DNA of 64,000 nt from Bacillus chungangensis (GTDB lineage Bacteria; Bacillota; Bacilli; Bacillales; Bacillaceae_C): NCBI RefSeq assembly GCF_030812995.1, contig NZ_JAUSTT010000001.1, positions 308,085-372,084 on the forward strand, in the 5' to 3' direction. The position numbers were made by a program, and so were the translations under genes. The notes beneath the pieces are model-generated. The model saw only the letters and a program-made list of their open reading frames with translations, ran no database searches and was not told where the DNA came from. This document shows positions 36,636 to 45,872 of this stretch, one piece after another (positions within the stretch are counted from its first letter, which is position 1; the number at the start of each line of letters is the position of its first letter).

Positions 36636-37504
36636 ATCAGCTCACCGCCTTGCTGATGAAGATCAAGGACTTTAGCTAGCGTTTCTTTCAGTTCAAGACG
36701 AGGAATGATCGCGTCCAACTGGCCATGTTTTAATAAAAACTCTGCTGTTTGAAAATCCTCCGGTAATTCCTCACGAGTCGTTTGTTCAATAATTCTTCTG
36801 CCTGCAAAACCGATTAACGCCCCGGGCTCTGCGAAATTATAATCTCCTAGAGAAGCAAAGCTGGCGGAAACTCCCCCTGTTGTAGGATCTGTCATAATGG
36901 AAATAAATAATCCTCCATTAGAACTAAACTTTTTTAGTGCAGCACTTGTTTTTGCCATTTGCATTAAGGACAAAACGCCCTCTTGCATGCGTGCCCCTCC
37001 CGAAGCTGTAAAGATAATAAAAGGAACTCCTGTCCGATCAGCCTCTTCAATAGCGCGAGTAATTTTTTCTCCGACAACTGATCCCATACTGCCCATTCGG
37101 AAATTAGCATCCATCACAGCAATAATGATCTCATACCCATTAATAGAAGCAGATCCTGTTAACACCGCTTCATTTAATTTCGTTTTCTGACGGTCTTTCT
37201 CAACTTTCTCTATATAATCAGGAAAATGCAATGGGTTTTCTGTTGTGAGGTCTGCATCCAGTTCAGTAAAACTCCCCTCATCAACTAAACTGTCTATTCG
37301 TTCAAATGCATTCATTCTGTGATGAAAGGAGCAATGAAGACAAACCTTTAAATTTTGGTTTAATTCTTTTGTGTACATTATTTTTTTACATTGTGGGCAT
37401 TTTGTCATAATCCCTTCTGGTACATCTTGCTTTGCAGATTCAGAAGGAATCGTTGCGTATTTTTTCTTTTTAGGTTTTGGTTTTGAAAATAAGTCTTTTA
37501 GCAA
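36632..37504 (-). CDS. accD: Acetyl-CoA carboxylase carboxyltransferase subunit beta
   Basis: 290 aa. The N-terminal zinc ribbon is [11 protein letters not shown]...[13 protein letters not shown] (CxxC...CxxC, ~36-58), followed by the crotonase fold with [38 protein letters not shown], and [19 protein letters not shown] start with AAGGAGG 7 nt upstream. In E. coli the zinc domain also binds acc mRNA. Here the leader directly upstream forms a large nested hairpin whose 3' arm touches the SD (37519-37633). Confidence 0.97.
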   Translation of the reverse strand: MLKDLFSKPKPKKKKYATIPSESAKQDVPEGIMTKCPQCKKIMYTKELNQNLKVCLHCSFHHRMNAFERIDSLVDEGSFTELDADLTTENPLHFPDYIEKVEKDRQKTKLNEAVLTGSASINGYEIIIAVMDANFRMGSMGSVVGEKITRAIEEADRTGVPFIIFTASGGARMQEGVLSLMQMAKTSAALKKFSSNGGLFISIMTDPTTGGVSASFASLGDYNFAEPGALIGFAGRRIIEQTTREELPEDFQTAEFLLKHGQLDAIIPRLELKETLAKVLDLHQQGGELI

Positions 37505-37518
37505 GGTGAAACCTCCTT

Positions 37519-37633
37519 GTAAATAACTGTAACGAGTGCCAATTTTTCATAATAGGAACTCATGCTAAGCTTGCAACAAACTAGTTGCTCGGCATGAGTG
37601 AAATAGCTTGTCCCTATTGTAGCAGTTATTTAC
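37519..37633 (-). promoter_or_regulatory. Large nested inverted repeat in the accD leader
   Basis: Four nested helices: GTAAATAACTG/CAGTTATTTAC (37519-37529 with 37623-37633, 11 bp), AATAGG/CCTATT (37551-37556 with 37613-37618), ACTCATGC/GCATGAGT (37558-37565 with 37592-37599), and GCAAC/GTTGC around AAACTA. In the accD mRNA the 3' arm of the outer helix ends one base before AAGGAGG, so folding could affect ribosome access. No known riboswitch or FapR operator recognised. Confidence 0.6.
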
Positions 37634-37728
37634 TATGAAAAATGTAAAAAAACGTCGACCATCCACTTTCATGATGGAATATTTGTTATTCAAACAAACG
37701 AAGCAAATGAAAATCAGCGAAATGTTCT

Positions 37729-38964
37729 TTACTCTTTACCAATCACTGCTAATTCCTCTGTCCGCTTGCGAACGTCCTCTGGATTTATTTTCAAACGAGC
37801 TACCCCTGTTTCCATTGCCGTCTTCGCTACAGCTGCTGCAACTGCTGGTGCTACTCGTGGATCAAATGGACGCGGGATTACATAATCTGATGCTAGTTCC
37901 TCTTCTGTTATTAGATCAGCGATTGCTTCTACGGCTGCTTGTTTCATTTTTTCATTAATATGTGTAGCTCTGACATCAAGCGCACCTCTGAAAATCCCAG
38001 GGAATGCTAAAACATTATTGACTTGATTTGGATAATCAGAACGTCCTGTACCAACAACTTTTGCTCCAGCTTCTATTGCTAGTTCCGGCATAATCTCTGG
38101 ATTAGGATTTGCCATTGCAAAAATAATTGGATCCTGATTCATCGAAGCAACCATCTCAGATGTTAAAGCACCCGCAACAGAAACACCAATAAATACATCC
38201 GCACCCTTTATAACGTCTTCAAGGCTACCTTGGATTTTATCGCGGTTCGTATATTTCGCAACAGTCGCTTTTATCTTATTCATCCCTGCTGGACGTCCTT
38301 CATAGATAGCACCTTTTGAATCGCACATAACAATATCTCTAACTCCATAATGATGAAGCAGGCGAATAATTGCAATCCCTGCTGCTCCTGCACCATTAGC
38401 CACTACTTTGATTTCAGACATTTTTCTACCGGTTAATTTTAATGCGTTTACGAGTCCGGCAACAGTTACAATAGCAGTTCCGTGTTGATCATCATGAAAA
38501 ACTGGTATATTTACTTCTTTTTTTAATCTTTCTTCAATAAAGAAGCAATTTGGCGCTGCAATATCTTCTAAATTAACTCCACCAAATGTCGGTTCTAATA
38601 CTTTGACGGTTTCTATAATTGTTTCCATATCTGTCGTATTTAAGCAAATAGGGAATGCATCTACTCCAGCAAAACTTTTAAAGAGAACTGCCTTTCCTTC
38701 CATGACAGGCAACGCTGCTTCTGGCCCAATATTTCCAAGCCCTAAAACGGCTGTTCCATCGGACACAACAGCAACCATGTTCCCTTTCATTGTATATTCA
38801 TACACAGTTTCTGGCTTATCGTAAATCATTTTACAAGGCTCGGCTACCCCAGGTGAGTAAGCAAGGCTTAAATCCTTTGCATTTTTAACTTCCACCTTTG
38901 ATTTAGATTCTAATTTTCCTCTATTGACTCGATGCATGTGTAAAGCCTCTTCCCGTAAAGTCAA
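37729..38964 (-). CDS. ytsJ: NADP-dependent malic enzyme YtsJ
   Basis: 411 aa. Oxidative decarboxylation of malate to pyruvate; in B. subtilis YtsJ is the main NADPH-making malic enzyme. Motifs: LSLAYSPGVAEPCK, DGTAVLGLGNIGPEAALPVMEGKA, LEDIAAPNCFFIEERL, FHDDQHGTAIVTVAG (metal Asp), the dinucleotide fold KVVANGAGAAGIAIIRLL, and NPNPEIMPE. TTG start with GGGAG upstream. It sits between dnaE and accD, as in B. subtilis. Confidence 0.96.
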   Translation of the reverse strand: MTLREEALHMHRVNRGKLESKSKVEVKNAKDLSLAYSPGVAEPCKMIYDKPETVYEYTMKGNMVAVVSDGTAVLGLGNIGPEAALPVMEGKAVLFKSFAGVDAFPICLNTTDMETIIETVKVLEPTFGGVNLEDIAAPNCFFIEERLKKEVNIPVFHDDQHGTAIVTVAGLVNALKLTGRKMSEIKVVANGAGAAGIAIIRLLHHYGVRDIVMCDSKGAIYEGRPAGMNKIKATVAKYTNRDKIQGSLEDVIKGADVFIGVSVAGALTSEMVASMNQDPIIFAMANPNPEIMPELAIEAGAKVVGTGRSDYPNQVNNVLAFPGIFRGALDVRATHINEKMKQAAVEAIADLITEEELASDYVIPRPFDPRVAPAVAAAVAKTAMETGVARLKINPEDVRKRTEELAVIGKE

Positions 38965-39212
38965 TGATATTCACTCCCTTAGATTCACAAAACTTGTCCT
39001 ACACATTTTCTCGACAGTTGTCAGACTACATAGTCTATCTTAACAATATAACATATCAGCTTTGCAAGTAAAGACTATTGAATCTCAGCTTTTTGACTAT
39101 TAAGTGCCTGTCTCCAATGATAAAGGCGAAGAGCACTTATCAAAATATTGTATATTTTTATGGAGATAATCATACTACACTTTCTGCTTTTATGTGTACT
39201 AAAAATTCTGCT

Positions 39213-42200
39213 TCATTTCAAAATAACATTTTCCACTCCTAATATCCCGCTTAATTCAGCGAGACATTTTTCATTTGGATGCACCCAATACTCTTGTTTT
39301 AACTGCAGCGTCTGCTGCTTATCTTCATAATATAAGATAACAGGTATATCCCCTTTACAACGCTGAATCACTTGTTGAACTTTGCCAAGCAATTCATAAG
39401 ATGAATGATCTTTAGTAATTTTTAAAAATAATGTCTGCTTTTTTGCTAATTTTTCCTCTAACATTTCTAATGATTCCATCATGCCGACAATCAGCTGCAA
39501 CTTGCCATTTCTATTTTCTGTCTTTCCTTTTACTAAAACAACACTGCCTTCTTGACAATAAGGAAGGAAACGATGATAAACAGCTGGAAACAGCACGCAA
39601 TCTAATTCTCCTGTAGCATCGCTTATTTTCATAAAACACATCACTTCGCCTTTTTTTGTTCTAATACTCTTTGTTTCATGGATATATACACCGAGGGAGA
39701 CATTTTGTTGAAATTCTTTCAGGTGCATAATCTCTGTTGTCCCAGCAGTATGAAAAAGAGATGCAAATGGCGTTACAGGATGGTCTGTTAAATAAGCGCC
39801 TAAAACCCGCTGTTCATGCGCCAGCACTTCAATCATCGTCATTGGTTCAACTTCAACATATTTTGGCTTTAGCTCAAAAAAGTCCCCTTCTGAAAATAAA
39901 TCATCATCCTCAGTAGGCCGGATAAGAGCAGCATGTTCCATTGCGATGTCCAAGCTCGCCAGCAATACTGCCCGATCTTTGCCAAAAAGATCAAAAGCAC
40001 CAGAATAGACGAGTGACTCCAACGTTTTTCTAGAACGTGATTTTGCCGGGACACGGATGCAGAAATCAAATAAATCGTGATAAGGCTTTTTTCTCCGTTC
40101 AGAAAGGACATCTTTGAGCACCGCAGCTCCTACTCCTTTCACACCAGCAAGACTATAGCGGATGCTGCTATTTTCAACGACGAATGGATAGCTGCTTCTA
40201 TTAATACAAGGCGGTAAAATATCAATTCCCATTTGTCGTGCCAATCCAATATATTGTACAATCTTTTTTTCATGGCCAATTGCAGAAGTTAATAGAGATG
40301 CCATAAAATAAAGTGGATAATGTACTTTTAAATAAGCAAGTTGATAAGCAATAAGGCTATATGCTACAGCATGACTGCGATTAAAGCCATAGTCAGCAAA
40401 ACGTACGATTAAGTCATATAATGCATGAGCCGTTTTTTCGTCAAATCCATTCGCGATACTCCCTTGAACAAAGCGGCCGCGTTCTTTGTCCAATACCGCT
40501 TTTTTCTTCTTGCTTACTGCCCTGCGTAGCAAATCTGCTTGCCCGAGAGAAAAGCCGGCTATTGTTGCTGCAATTTGCATAATTTGCTCTTGATAAACAA
40601 TGACACCATACGTTACATCCAGTATTTCCTTTAAAGCCGGGTGCGGATAATGAATCGGCTTTCGACCATGCTTGCGATCAATATAAAGAGATATGTTATC
40701 CATTGGACCTGGCCGATATAAGGCATTCACAGCAACAATATCTTCAAATTCAGTCGGCTGAAGTGACCTTAGCACCTTTCTCATCCCATCTGATTCAAGC
40801 TGAAAAATGCCTGTTGTCTCTCCTTTTCGTAACAAGGAAAAAACTTTGTTATCATCTAGCGGAATGTTCTTAATATCTATTTGTTTCCCTTTTCGGCGAA
40901 GCGACTCTAAAATCTGTTCCAAGATTGTTAAGTTTCTCAAACCTAGAAAATCCATTTTTAAGAGTCCTAGTTCCTCTAACACTTCCATTGGATATTGCGT
41001 TAAGTAGTTTGCTACGTGTCCCTCTTGAATAGGGATCAGTTCAACGAGCGGTTTTTCACTTAACACAACACCAGCTGCGTGTATAGAAGTATGACGCGGT
41101 AATCCCTCTAACCGCTTAGCTGTTTCAAAAAGCTTGCGGTGCACAGTAGACGATTCTACAAATTCCCGCAAGCGAGAGGATTCTTTATACGCTGCTTGAA
41201 GCGTCATCCCTATGCGAGCTGGGATCAACTTAGAAAGCTGATCGATCTCCTTTGGACTGAAACTAAATGCTCTTGCTACATCCCGAATGACCGCTTTAGC
41301 AGCCAACGTTCCAAAGGTGACAATTTGAGCAACGTGCATAGCACCATATTTCTTCGCCACATACGCTATGACTTCGTCACGACGATGGTCTGGAAAATCA
41401 ATATCAATATCTGGCATTGAGATTCGTTCTGGATTTAAGAAGCGTTCAAATAATAATCGGTGTTCAATTGGATCAATGTCTGTAATTCGAAGAACATAGG
41501 CCACCAAAGAGCCCGCTGCCGATCCTCTTCCAGGTCCAGTCAGCATTCTTTTTTCTCTTGCATATTTCATAAAATCCCAAACAATGAGAAAGTAATCTTG
41601 AAAATGCATTTGTTGAATAATTTCTAGTTCAAAAGCAAGTCTTTCACGATAAATAGGGGAAGCTTGAGGGACTCGTTCCTCTAATCCTTGCTCACTCAAT
41701 TGCACGAGCTTTTCAACAGCTGAAACACCCTTTGGCAGAGGATATTTTGGTAAATGCTGTTCATTCATTGGAATGGTTACATGACAATGACTAGCAACTA
41801 TATAAGTATTCTCCAATGCATCCACTTCAGCAGAAAACATTTCATGCATTTCTCCAGTTGATTTCAAATAATATGTTTGCTTTTCTTCAGAAAGTGATTC
41901 TTGGCCAGAAAGTTTACTCCCATCTCGAATAGCAAGCAAACATTCATATGAGAAGGCATCGTTTTTATGCAAGTATCGAACATCATTTGTTACTACTGCC
42001 TTTATATGAAGAGAAGCACCAAGTTTTTTCAAGCGCGGCAAAAGCATTTCTTCTGCTTTTTGTCCATGCATTTGATAAGAAAAGAAAAAAGCATCATCCT
42101 CCAGTGCATCACGGTATGCACGAGCAGTGTTCATTGCAGCTTCTTCATTATTTTTCAATAAAAACTGTTCAATCTCACCTTCAACACCTGGTGTTATCCC

Positions 42201-42566
42201 ATAAAGTCCTTCTTGATAACCTTTTAGCCATTTTAAAGAAATGCCTTTAGGAGACTTAGTTTGAAGAATACTAGAGAGCTTCACCAAATTATGGTATCCT
42301 TTGTTATTTTTCGCCAGCAAAATAAGTGGAAATGCTTTTTCTGGCTGAATATCACTCAAGATATCAGCGGTCATTCCGATAATGGGCTTGACTCCTTGTT
42401 TTAGACATTCCTGATAAAATGGAATTACTCCATACATGACATTGTGATCTGTAATAGCCAGTGCCTTAAACTGATTCTGTTTTGCTTGCTCCACTAATTT
42501 TGCAATCGAGATCGTGCTCGATAATAAGCTGTACCCCGTTGCAACCTGCAGGTGAATAAATGACAA
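39213..42566 (-). CDS. dnaE: DNA polymerase III alpha subunit, DnaE type
   Basis: About 1117 aa. In Firmicutes DnaE extends RNA primers on the lagging strand before handing over to PolC. PHP domain (~1-200; FIHLQVATGYSLL, AITDHNVMYGV), palm with the catalytic Asp set MPDIDIDFPDHRRDEVI and GPGRGSAAGSLVAYVLRITDIDP, fingers (IIQEGH..., RPGPMDNISLYIDRKHGR, VYQEQIMQIA), helix-hairpin-helix, and a C-terminal OB-fold (ISDATGELDCVLFPAVYHRF). Start proposed at the TTG at 42566 (LSFIHLQV), with AAAGGTG upstream, matching B. subtilis MSFVHLQV. An ATG at 42620 is an alternative. Confidence 0.96.
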   Translation of the reverse strand: MSFIHLQVATGYSLLSSTISIAKLVEQAKQNQFKALAITDHNVMYGVIPFYQECLKQGVKPIIGMTADILSDIQPEKAFPLILLAKNNKGYHNLVKLSSILQTKSPKGISLKWLKGYQEGLYGITPGVEGEIEQFLLKNNEEAAMNTARAYRDALEDDAFFFSYQMHGQKAEEMLLPRLKKLGASLHIKAVVTNDVRYLHKNDAFSYECLLAIRDGSKLSGQESLSEEKQTYYLKSTGEMHEMFSAEVDALENTYIVASHCHVTIPMNEQHLPKYPLPKGVSAVEKLVQLSEQGLEERVPQASPIYRERLAFELEIIQQMHFQDYFLIVWDFMKYAREKRMLTGPGRGSAAGSLVAYVLRITDIDPIEHRLLFERFLNPERISMPDIDIDFPDHRRDEVIAYVAKKYGAMHVAQIVTFGTLAAKAVIRDVARAFSFSPKEIDQLSKLIPARIGMTLQAAYKESSRLREFVESSTVHRKLFETAKRLEGLPRHTSIHAAGVVLSEKPLVELIPIQEGHVANYLTQYPMEVLEELGLLKMDFLGLRNLTILEQILESLRRKGKQIDIKNIPLDDNKVFSLLRKGETTGIFQLESDGMRKVLRSLQPTEFEDIVAVNALYRPGPMDNISLYIDRKHGRKPIHYPHPALKEILDVTYGVIVYQEQIMQIAATIAGFSLGQADLLRRAVSKKKKAVLDKERGRFVQGSIANGFDEKTAHALYDLIVRFADYGFNRSHAVAYSLIAYQLAYLKVHYPLYFMASLLTSAIGHEKKIVQYIGLARQMGIDILPPCINRSSYPFVVENSSIRYSLAGVKGVGAAVLKDVLSERRKKPYHDLFDFCIRVPAKSRSRKTLESLVYSGAFDLFGKDRAVLLASLDIAMEHAALIRPTEDDDLFSEGDFFELKPKYVEVEPMTMIEVLAHEQRVLGAYLTDHPVTPFASLFHTAGTTEIMHLKEFQQNVSLGVYIHETKSIRTKKGEVMCFMKISDATGELDCVLFPAVYHRFLPYCQEGSVVLVKGKTENRNGKLQLIVGMMESLEMLEEKLAKKQTLFLKITKDHSSYELLGKVQQVIQRCKGDIPVILYYEDKQQTLQLKQEYWVHPNEKCLAELSGILGVENVILK

Positions 42567-42757
42567 GTGAATCCACACCTTTTTACATACTAAAGTCGTT
42601 CCATTAGGACTTAAATCCATGGTGCATTCCTTAAGTGACTCACAAATGATGTTACTTTAACAGTACGCCCTGTTCATCCATAACAAGAAGATCTTTACAA
42701 CATCGTACTATTAAATAGGATGCACCAACTTCCTATTCCTATTATAGTGCTTCTATT

Positions 42758-42890
42758 GTGAACTACTCACCACTTATCGACCTAGGGTCTGATTGAAGTG
42801 GGAGCTTCTTGAGAACTAGATACTTTTGTTAGCTACCTATATTTACCAAGCTATAAGGGCAGTCCCTGCCCATAGAGAAGTGTAATGTTA
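42758..42890 (-). ncRNA. Putative omega RNA (TnpB guide RNA) segment, copy 2
   Basis: Same segment as 26639-26769, with about ten differences over 120 nt. In this copy GGGCAG/CTGCCC is a perfect helix and the right-end hairpin loop is shortened (GACCTAGGGTC against GACCTTACGGTC). Neither change breaks the stems, so the fold is conserved while the protein genes are gone. Confidence 0.55.
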
Positions 42891-42897
42891 TAGGATT

Positions 42898-43017
42898 ATC
42901 CTATTCTTACAAACATATCTTTTGCGTAGTTTGATATTTCTTCATCAAACACTTGTCTACGATGTTTTACTACCAATACAGATGGTAATGAAAGAGAAAA
43001 ACTGAGTGTTTGTTACT
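42898..43017 (-). pseudogene. TnpA (IS200-type Y1 transposase) N-terminal remnant, frameshifted
   Basis: First frame: SNKHSVFLFHYHLYW then stop. A shift of one base continues VVKHRRQVFDEEISNYAKDMFVRIG. Together they match the N-terminus of Y1 transposases (NKHSVYxLHYHLVFVTKYRRKV...), including the HUH metal-binding motif (HYH). The catalytic Tyr region and the rest are missing. Confidence 0.8.
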
Positions 43018-43408
43018 ATCTAATTATAGTGCTATCACCTTCTATAGTGTATAGACTGATTATAGAACAATATTTTGGCTTACGCCAACCGAAAATTCAT
43101 CTCCCACTTTCATTGGGCTACACCCTTCACATTTAGAAGTAGGAGAATTCTTTTCGGAAATCCAGTTAAAAAAGAAAATACGTTCCCTCTACTCTCTCAA
43201 AAGTCGAACTTTTGGCCTTTTTATGTTGCCGACCTAAATTCAGGAAAATGGACAAAAGCTAATCTATATCTAACAATCTAGGCGGCTACATACTTAAAAA
43301 CATGTTTCATAGGCCTACTTTTAACATTTTTATGTTTTTTCATATTTTCTATTGTTGTCCCATATTGTAATAAAAGAAGCCAAACTTTGATGTGGAGATG
43401 GTTCTATA

Positions 43409-43741
43409 ATGAATGAGACTTTTTTCCCCTCCTTTTTAAATAGTTTTTTTATCGCTGTTGGGGTGATGCTTGGCGGCTCCATTATTGGCGGGCTTTCCGC
43501 TTTTCTAACTGGTGAACCGGTGCTGACTGAAATTTCTCGATTTGCATCAAAGCTAAGAATTTGGGCAATTGTTGCTGCTATTGGCGGTACATTTGATACA
43601 CTTTACAGCTTTGAAAAAGGATTTTTACAGGGTGAAACAAAAGATTTATTTAAGCAATTTCTATTTTTGCTCGCTGCAATGGGAGGAGCAAAAACCGGGG
43701 CATTAATTATTTCTTGGTTGACACAGGAGCATATTGTATGA
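43409..43741 (+). CDS. ytrH: Sporulation membrane protein YtrH
   Basis: 110 aa with three predicted membrane segments (FFIAVGVMLGGSIIGGLSAFL; IWAIVAAIGGTFDTLYSF; FLFLLAAMGGAKTGALIISWL). Recognised as YtrH from its start MNETFFPSFLNSFFIA and its coupling to ytrI. In B. subtilis ytrH and ytrI are sigma-E genes needed for efficient sporulation. Its stop codon overlaps the ytrI start. Confidence 0.92.
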   Translation: MNETFFPSFLNSFFIAVGVMLGGSIIGGLSAFLTGEPVLTEISRFASKLRIWAIVAAIGGTFDTLYSFEKGFLQGETKDLFKQFLFLLAAMGGAKTGALIISWLTQEHIV

Positions 43742-44244
43742 GAGTTCCATTATTAAGCCGCTATCGATATTTACAGTTGTTGCTGGCAGGCATTGTTCTA
43801 GGTGTCTGTATGAGCTGGCTTCTATTTCTTTTCATGTTTGGTACCATTCAAGAGAAACAAACACGTACAATAGAAGAACAACAAAATAAAATCGCTGAAA
43901 TGAAAAAAACCCTCTCCATTTGGCAAGAGGATTACAAGGAATTAAACAAAAAAAACCAAGAAATATTAACAGTACAAAAGCTTCATATAAAAATAGTCCA
44001 TAATAAAAAATATCAAATTCATGAAACTCAAAGTATCTTTGAGGCGCAAGAAGCGATAAAAGAAGATCTCCATATGCTGCTTGCAAAGGATCTTGCCTCC
44101 ATTTATAAAAATCGTGAACTGATCAAAAAAATCATTGAAAATAAAACGCTGCGTATTAACGATCGCAGGTATCGTCTGCAAATTAAAGAAATGTACTTCT
44201 ATACAACCATCACGGCCATCCTAGAATTAAAGCTTGCAGAGTGA
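43738..44244 (+). CDS. ytrI: Sporulation protein YtrI
   Basis: 168 aa. An N-terminal membrane segment (YLQLLLAGIVLGVCMSWLLFLFMF, ~11-34) is followed by a long coiled coil (EKQTRTIEEQQNKIAEMKK...) and a C-terminal domain. Start at 43738 (MRVPLLSRYRY), where ATG overlaps the ytrH TGA and AGGAG lies 8 nt upstream. Function unknown apart from its sporulation role in B. subtilis; likely made in the mother cell with YtrH. Confidence 0.92.
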   Translation: MRVPLLSRYRYLQLLLAGIVLGVCMSWLLFLFMFGTIQEKQTRTIEEQQNKIAEMKKTLSIWQEDYKELNKKNQEILTVQKLHIKIVHNKKYQIHETQSIFEAQEAIKEDLHMLLAKDLASIYKNRELIKKIIENKTLRINDRRYRLQIKEMYFYTTITAILELKLAE

Positions 44245-44273
44245 ATCAGGTGAAGAAATTTCTTCACCTGATT
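44244..44273. terminator. Bidirectional hairpin between ytrI and nrnA
   Basis: AATCAGGTGAAGAAATTTCTTCACCTGATT, a perfect palindrome at the convergent 3' ends of ytrI and nrnA. No long T-run, so strength is uncertain. Confidence 0.55.
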
Positions 44274-44284
44274 AAAGACACCAA

Positions 44285-45217
44285 TTAAGTGATTACTTGT
44301 TCAAGGTCTGCTAAAACTTTAGCAGCTTCATCCCATTCATATATCGATGCACCGGCTGCAAGTGGATGCCCGCCGCCTTGATACTTCTTTGCGACCCCAT
44401 TAATTACCGGTCCTTTTGAACGGAGTCTTACCCGAATTTGATCGGATTCTTCGATAAAAAAACACCAAACTTTAATTCCTTTGATATCCCTTAATGAATT
44501 GACCAATAACGATGCTTCTGAAGGAAGTACATCAAACCGCTTAAGCAGTGCTTTACTTAATGCAATTGAAGCGATTTCTCCCTTATGAACTTGAAAATGC
44601 TGAAGTACATAACCTTGCAGTTTAAAGACTTTTTCATCCATTTCATACAGCTTATCATGCAGTTCGTTGCGATCGAAATCGTAGCAAATGAGTTCACTTG
44701 CATATTGCAATGTTTTAGAAGAGCTGTTTGGAAATAAAAACCTTCCTGTATCTCCAACAATCCCTGCATAAATAAGCCGAGCTGCTTCAGCAGTCATTTT
44801 TAGTCCCTGTTTTTTCCCTTCTAAATAGAATCTATAGATTATTTCACTAGCAGAGGAAGCGTTTGTGTCGACCCATAGTAAATCTCCATAAGGATCTTCG
44901 TTTGGATGATGGTCAATTTTCACAAGCTTTTCTCCCAAATGATAGCGTTCATCGCAAATCCGTTCTCGATTTGCGGTATCACAGACGATGACTAGAGCTC
45001 CTTGATAGGTTTCATCTGCGATAACATCCAGCGTACGTAAAAATTGCAAAGTTGGTTCATCTTTTCCTACTGCATATACTTTTTTTTCTGGAAAGGATGC
45101 TTTTATGATTTCAACTAAGCCTCCTTGAGATCCATAAGCATCTGGATCAGGACGAACATGACGATGGACAATGATCGTATCGTATTGCAAAATGAGATTT
45201 AAAAGTTCATTTGTCAT
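44285..45217 (-). CDS. nrnA: Nano-RNase/pAp phosphatase NrnA (DHH-DHHA1)
   Basis: 310 aa. Degrades 2-5 nt RNAs and converts pAp to AMP. The DHH catalytic domain has VHRHVRPDPDAYGSQGGL (DxD metal site), VCDTANRERI, KIDHHPNEDPYGD (DHH) and AGIVGDTGRFLF. The DHHA1 domain ends GGGHPLAAGASIYEW. Start ATG with AAAGGAG. Divergent from ytpI and convergent with ytrI. Confidence 0.95.
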   Translation of the reverse strand: MTNELLNLILQYDTIIVHRHVRPDPDAYGSQGGLVEIIKASFPEKKVYAVGKDEPTLQFLRTLDVIADETYQGALVIVCDTANRERICDERYHLGEKLVKIDHHPNEDPYGDLLWVDTNASSASEIIYRFYLEGKKQGLKMTAEAARLIYAGIVGDTGRFLFPNSSSKTLQYASELICYDFDRNELHDKLYEMDEKVFKLQGYVLQHFQVHKGEIASIALSKALLKRFDVLPSEASLLVNSLRDIKGIKVWCFFIEESDQIRVRLRSKGPVINGVAKKYQGGGHPLAAGASIYEWDEAAKVLADLEQVIT

Positions 45218-45389
45218 TTTAAACTCCTTTCAATAAGTATTGTTACAGAAGCAGTTAAGGTGCAATATGAGCCGATAAACGTTAAAATAAAGTGAAACTT
45301 CCTATGCAGATCGATATGAAATTTTTTACTGCTTGCTATTTGGAAGATAGATAGTTCATTTATGTTATTGTAAAAATGGGGGATAGGCA

Positions 45390-45701
45390 TTGCAAAAGTT
45401 GATCGTTATTTTTATTATTGTATCATTCATGTTTTATATCTATTATAAAATTAAACATGTGCGCAGCAAACTTCCGATGACGAAGAAGTATGTAGGAGGA
45501 AAATCACGCATGATGCTTGGATTCTTTGTTATGTTTTTTGGAATCAATACGTTATTCATCAACGACAAAATCGTGTCTTATATCATCGCAGGCTTATTTA
45601 TTATCGTTGGTGCTATAAGCATTTATGATGGATTTCGCCACTACCGCTTCTTTTTGCCGTATGCGATCGAAGAATTTGAAGCTGGCAAAAATCAAAATTA
45701 A
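45390..45701 (+). CDS. ytpI: YtpI-family small membrane protein
   Basis: 103 aa with three membrane segments (IVIFIIVSFMFYIYYKI; MMLGFFVMFFGINTLFI; IVSYIIAGLFIIVGAISIY). YtpI is recognised from TKKYVGGKSRMMLGFFVMFFG and the YDGFRHYRFFLPYAIEE ending. Function unknown. TTG start (LQKLIV) with a GGGGGATAGG SD. A hairpin follows. Confidence 0.88.
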   Translation: MQKLIVIFIIVSFMFYIYYKIKHVRSKLPMTKKYVGGKSRMMLGFFVMFFGINTLFINDKIVSYIIAGLFIIVGAISIYDGFRHYRFFLPYAIEEFEAGKNQN

Positions 45702-45716
45702 ACTTGCTATCTTCAA

Positions 45717-45747
45717 GCTTCCCCACTGCACTTGTCTTTGGGGAAGC
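45717..45747 (+). terminator. Hairpin after ytpI
   Basis: GCTTCCCCA, loop, TGGGGAAGC, 15 nt after the ytpI stop. There is no clear T-run. Confidence 0.45.
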
Positions 45748-45872
45748 AGAGGATTGCCTATAGTCAAAAGTTACTAAACAGATACAGCATAACATGAACG
45801 CTGATGCTATATTAGACTTCTGAAATACAGATTATAACAGTAAATAACCGTACCGCCATCATTTTATTGGCA

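Larger units (their letters stand above)
42758..43171 (-). mobile_element. Decayed IS200/IS605-family element, copy 2 (upstream of dnaE)
   Basis: 414 bp with the same left-end palindrome (CCGAAAAGAATTCTCC...GGGAGATGAATTTTCGG) and right end (to GTGAGTAGTTCAC at 42758) as the element at 26639-26955. It retains a frameshifted piece of tnpA instead of the tnpB tail. It lies in the 790-bp gap between divergent dnaE and ytrH. No other gene is seen in the gap. Confidence 0.85.

Noticed and set aside
43075..43281. 68-codon plus-strand frame before ytrH
   Set aside because: Reads through the left-end palindrome of the IS605 relic; not a gene.
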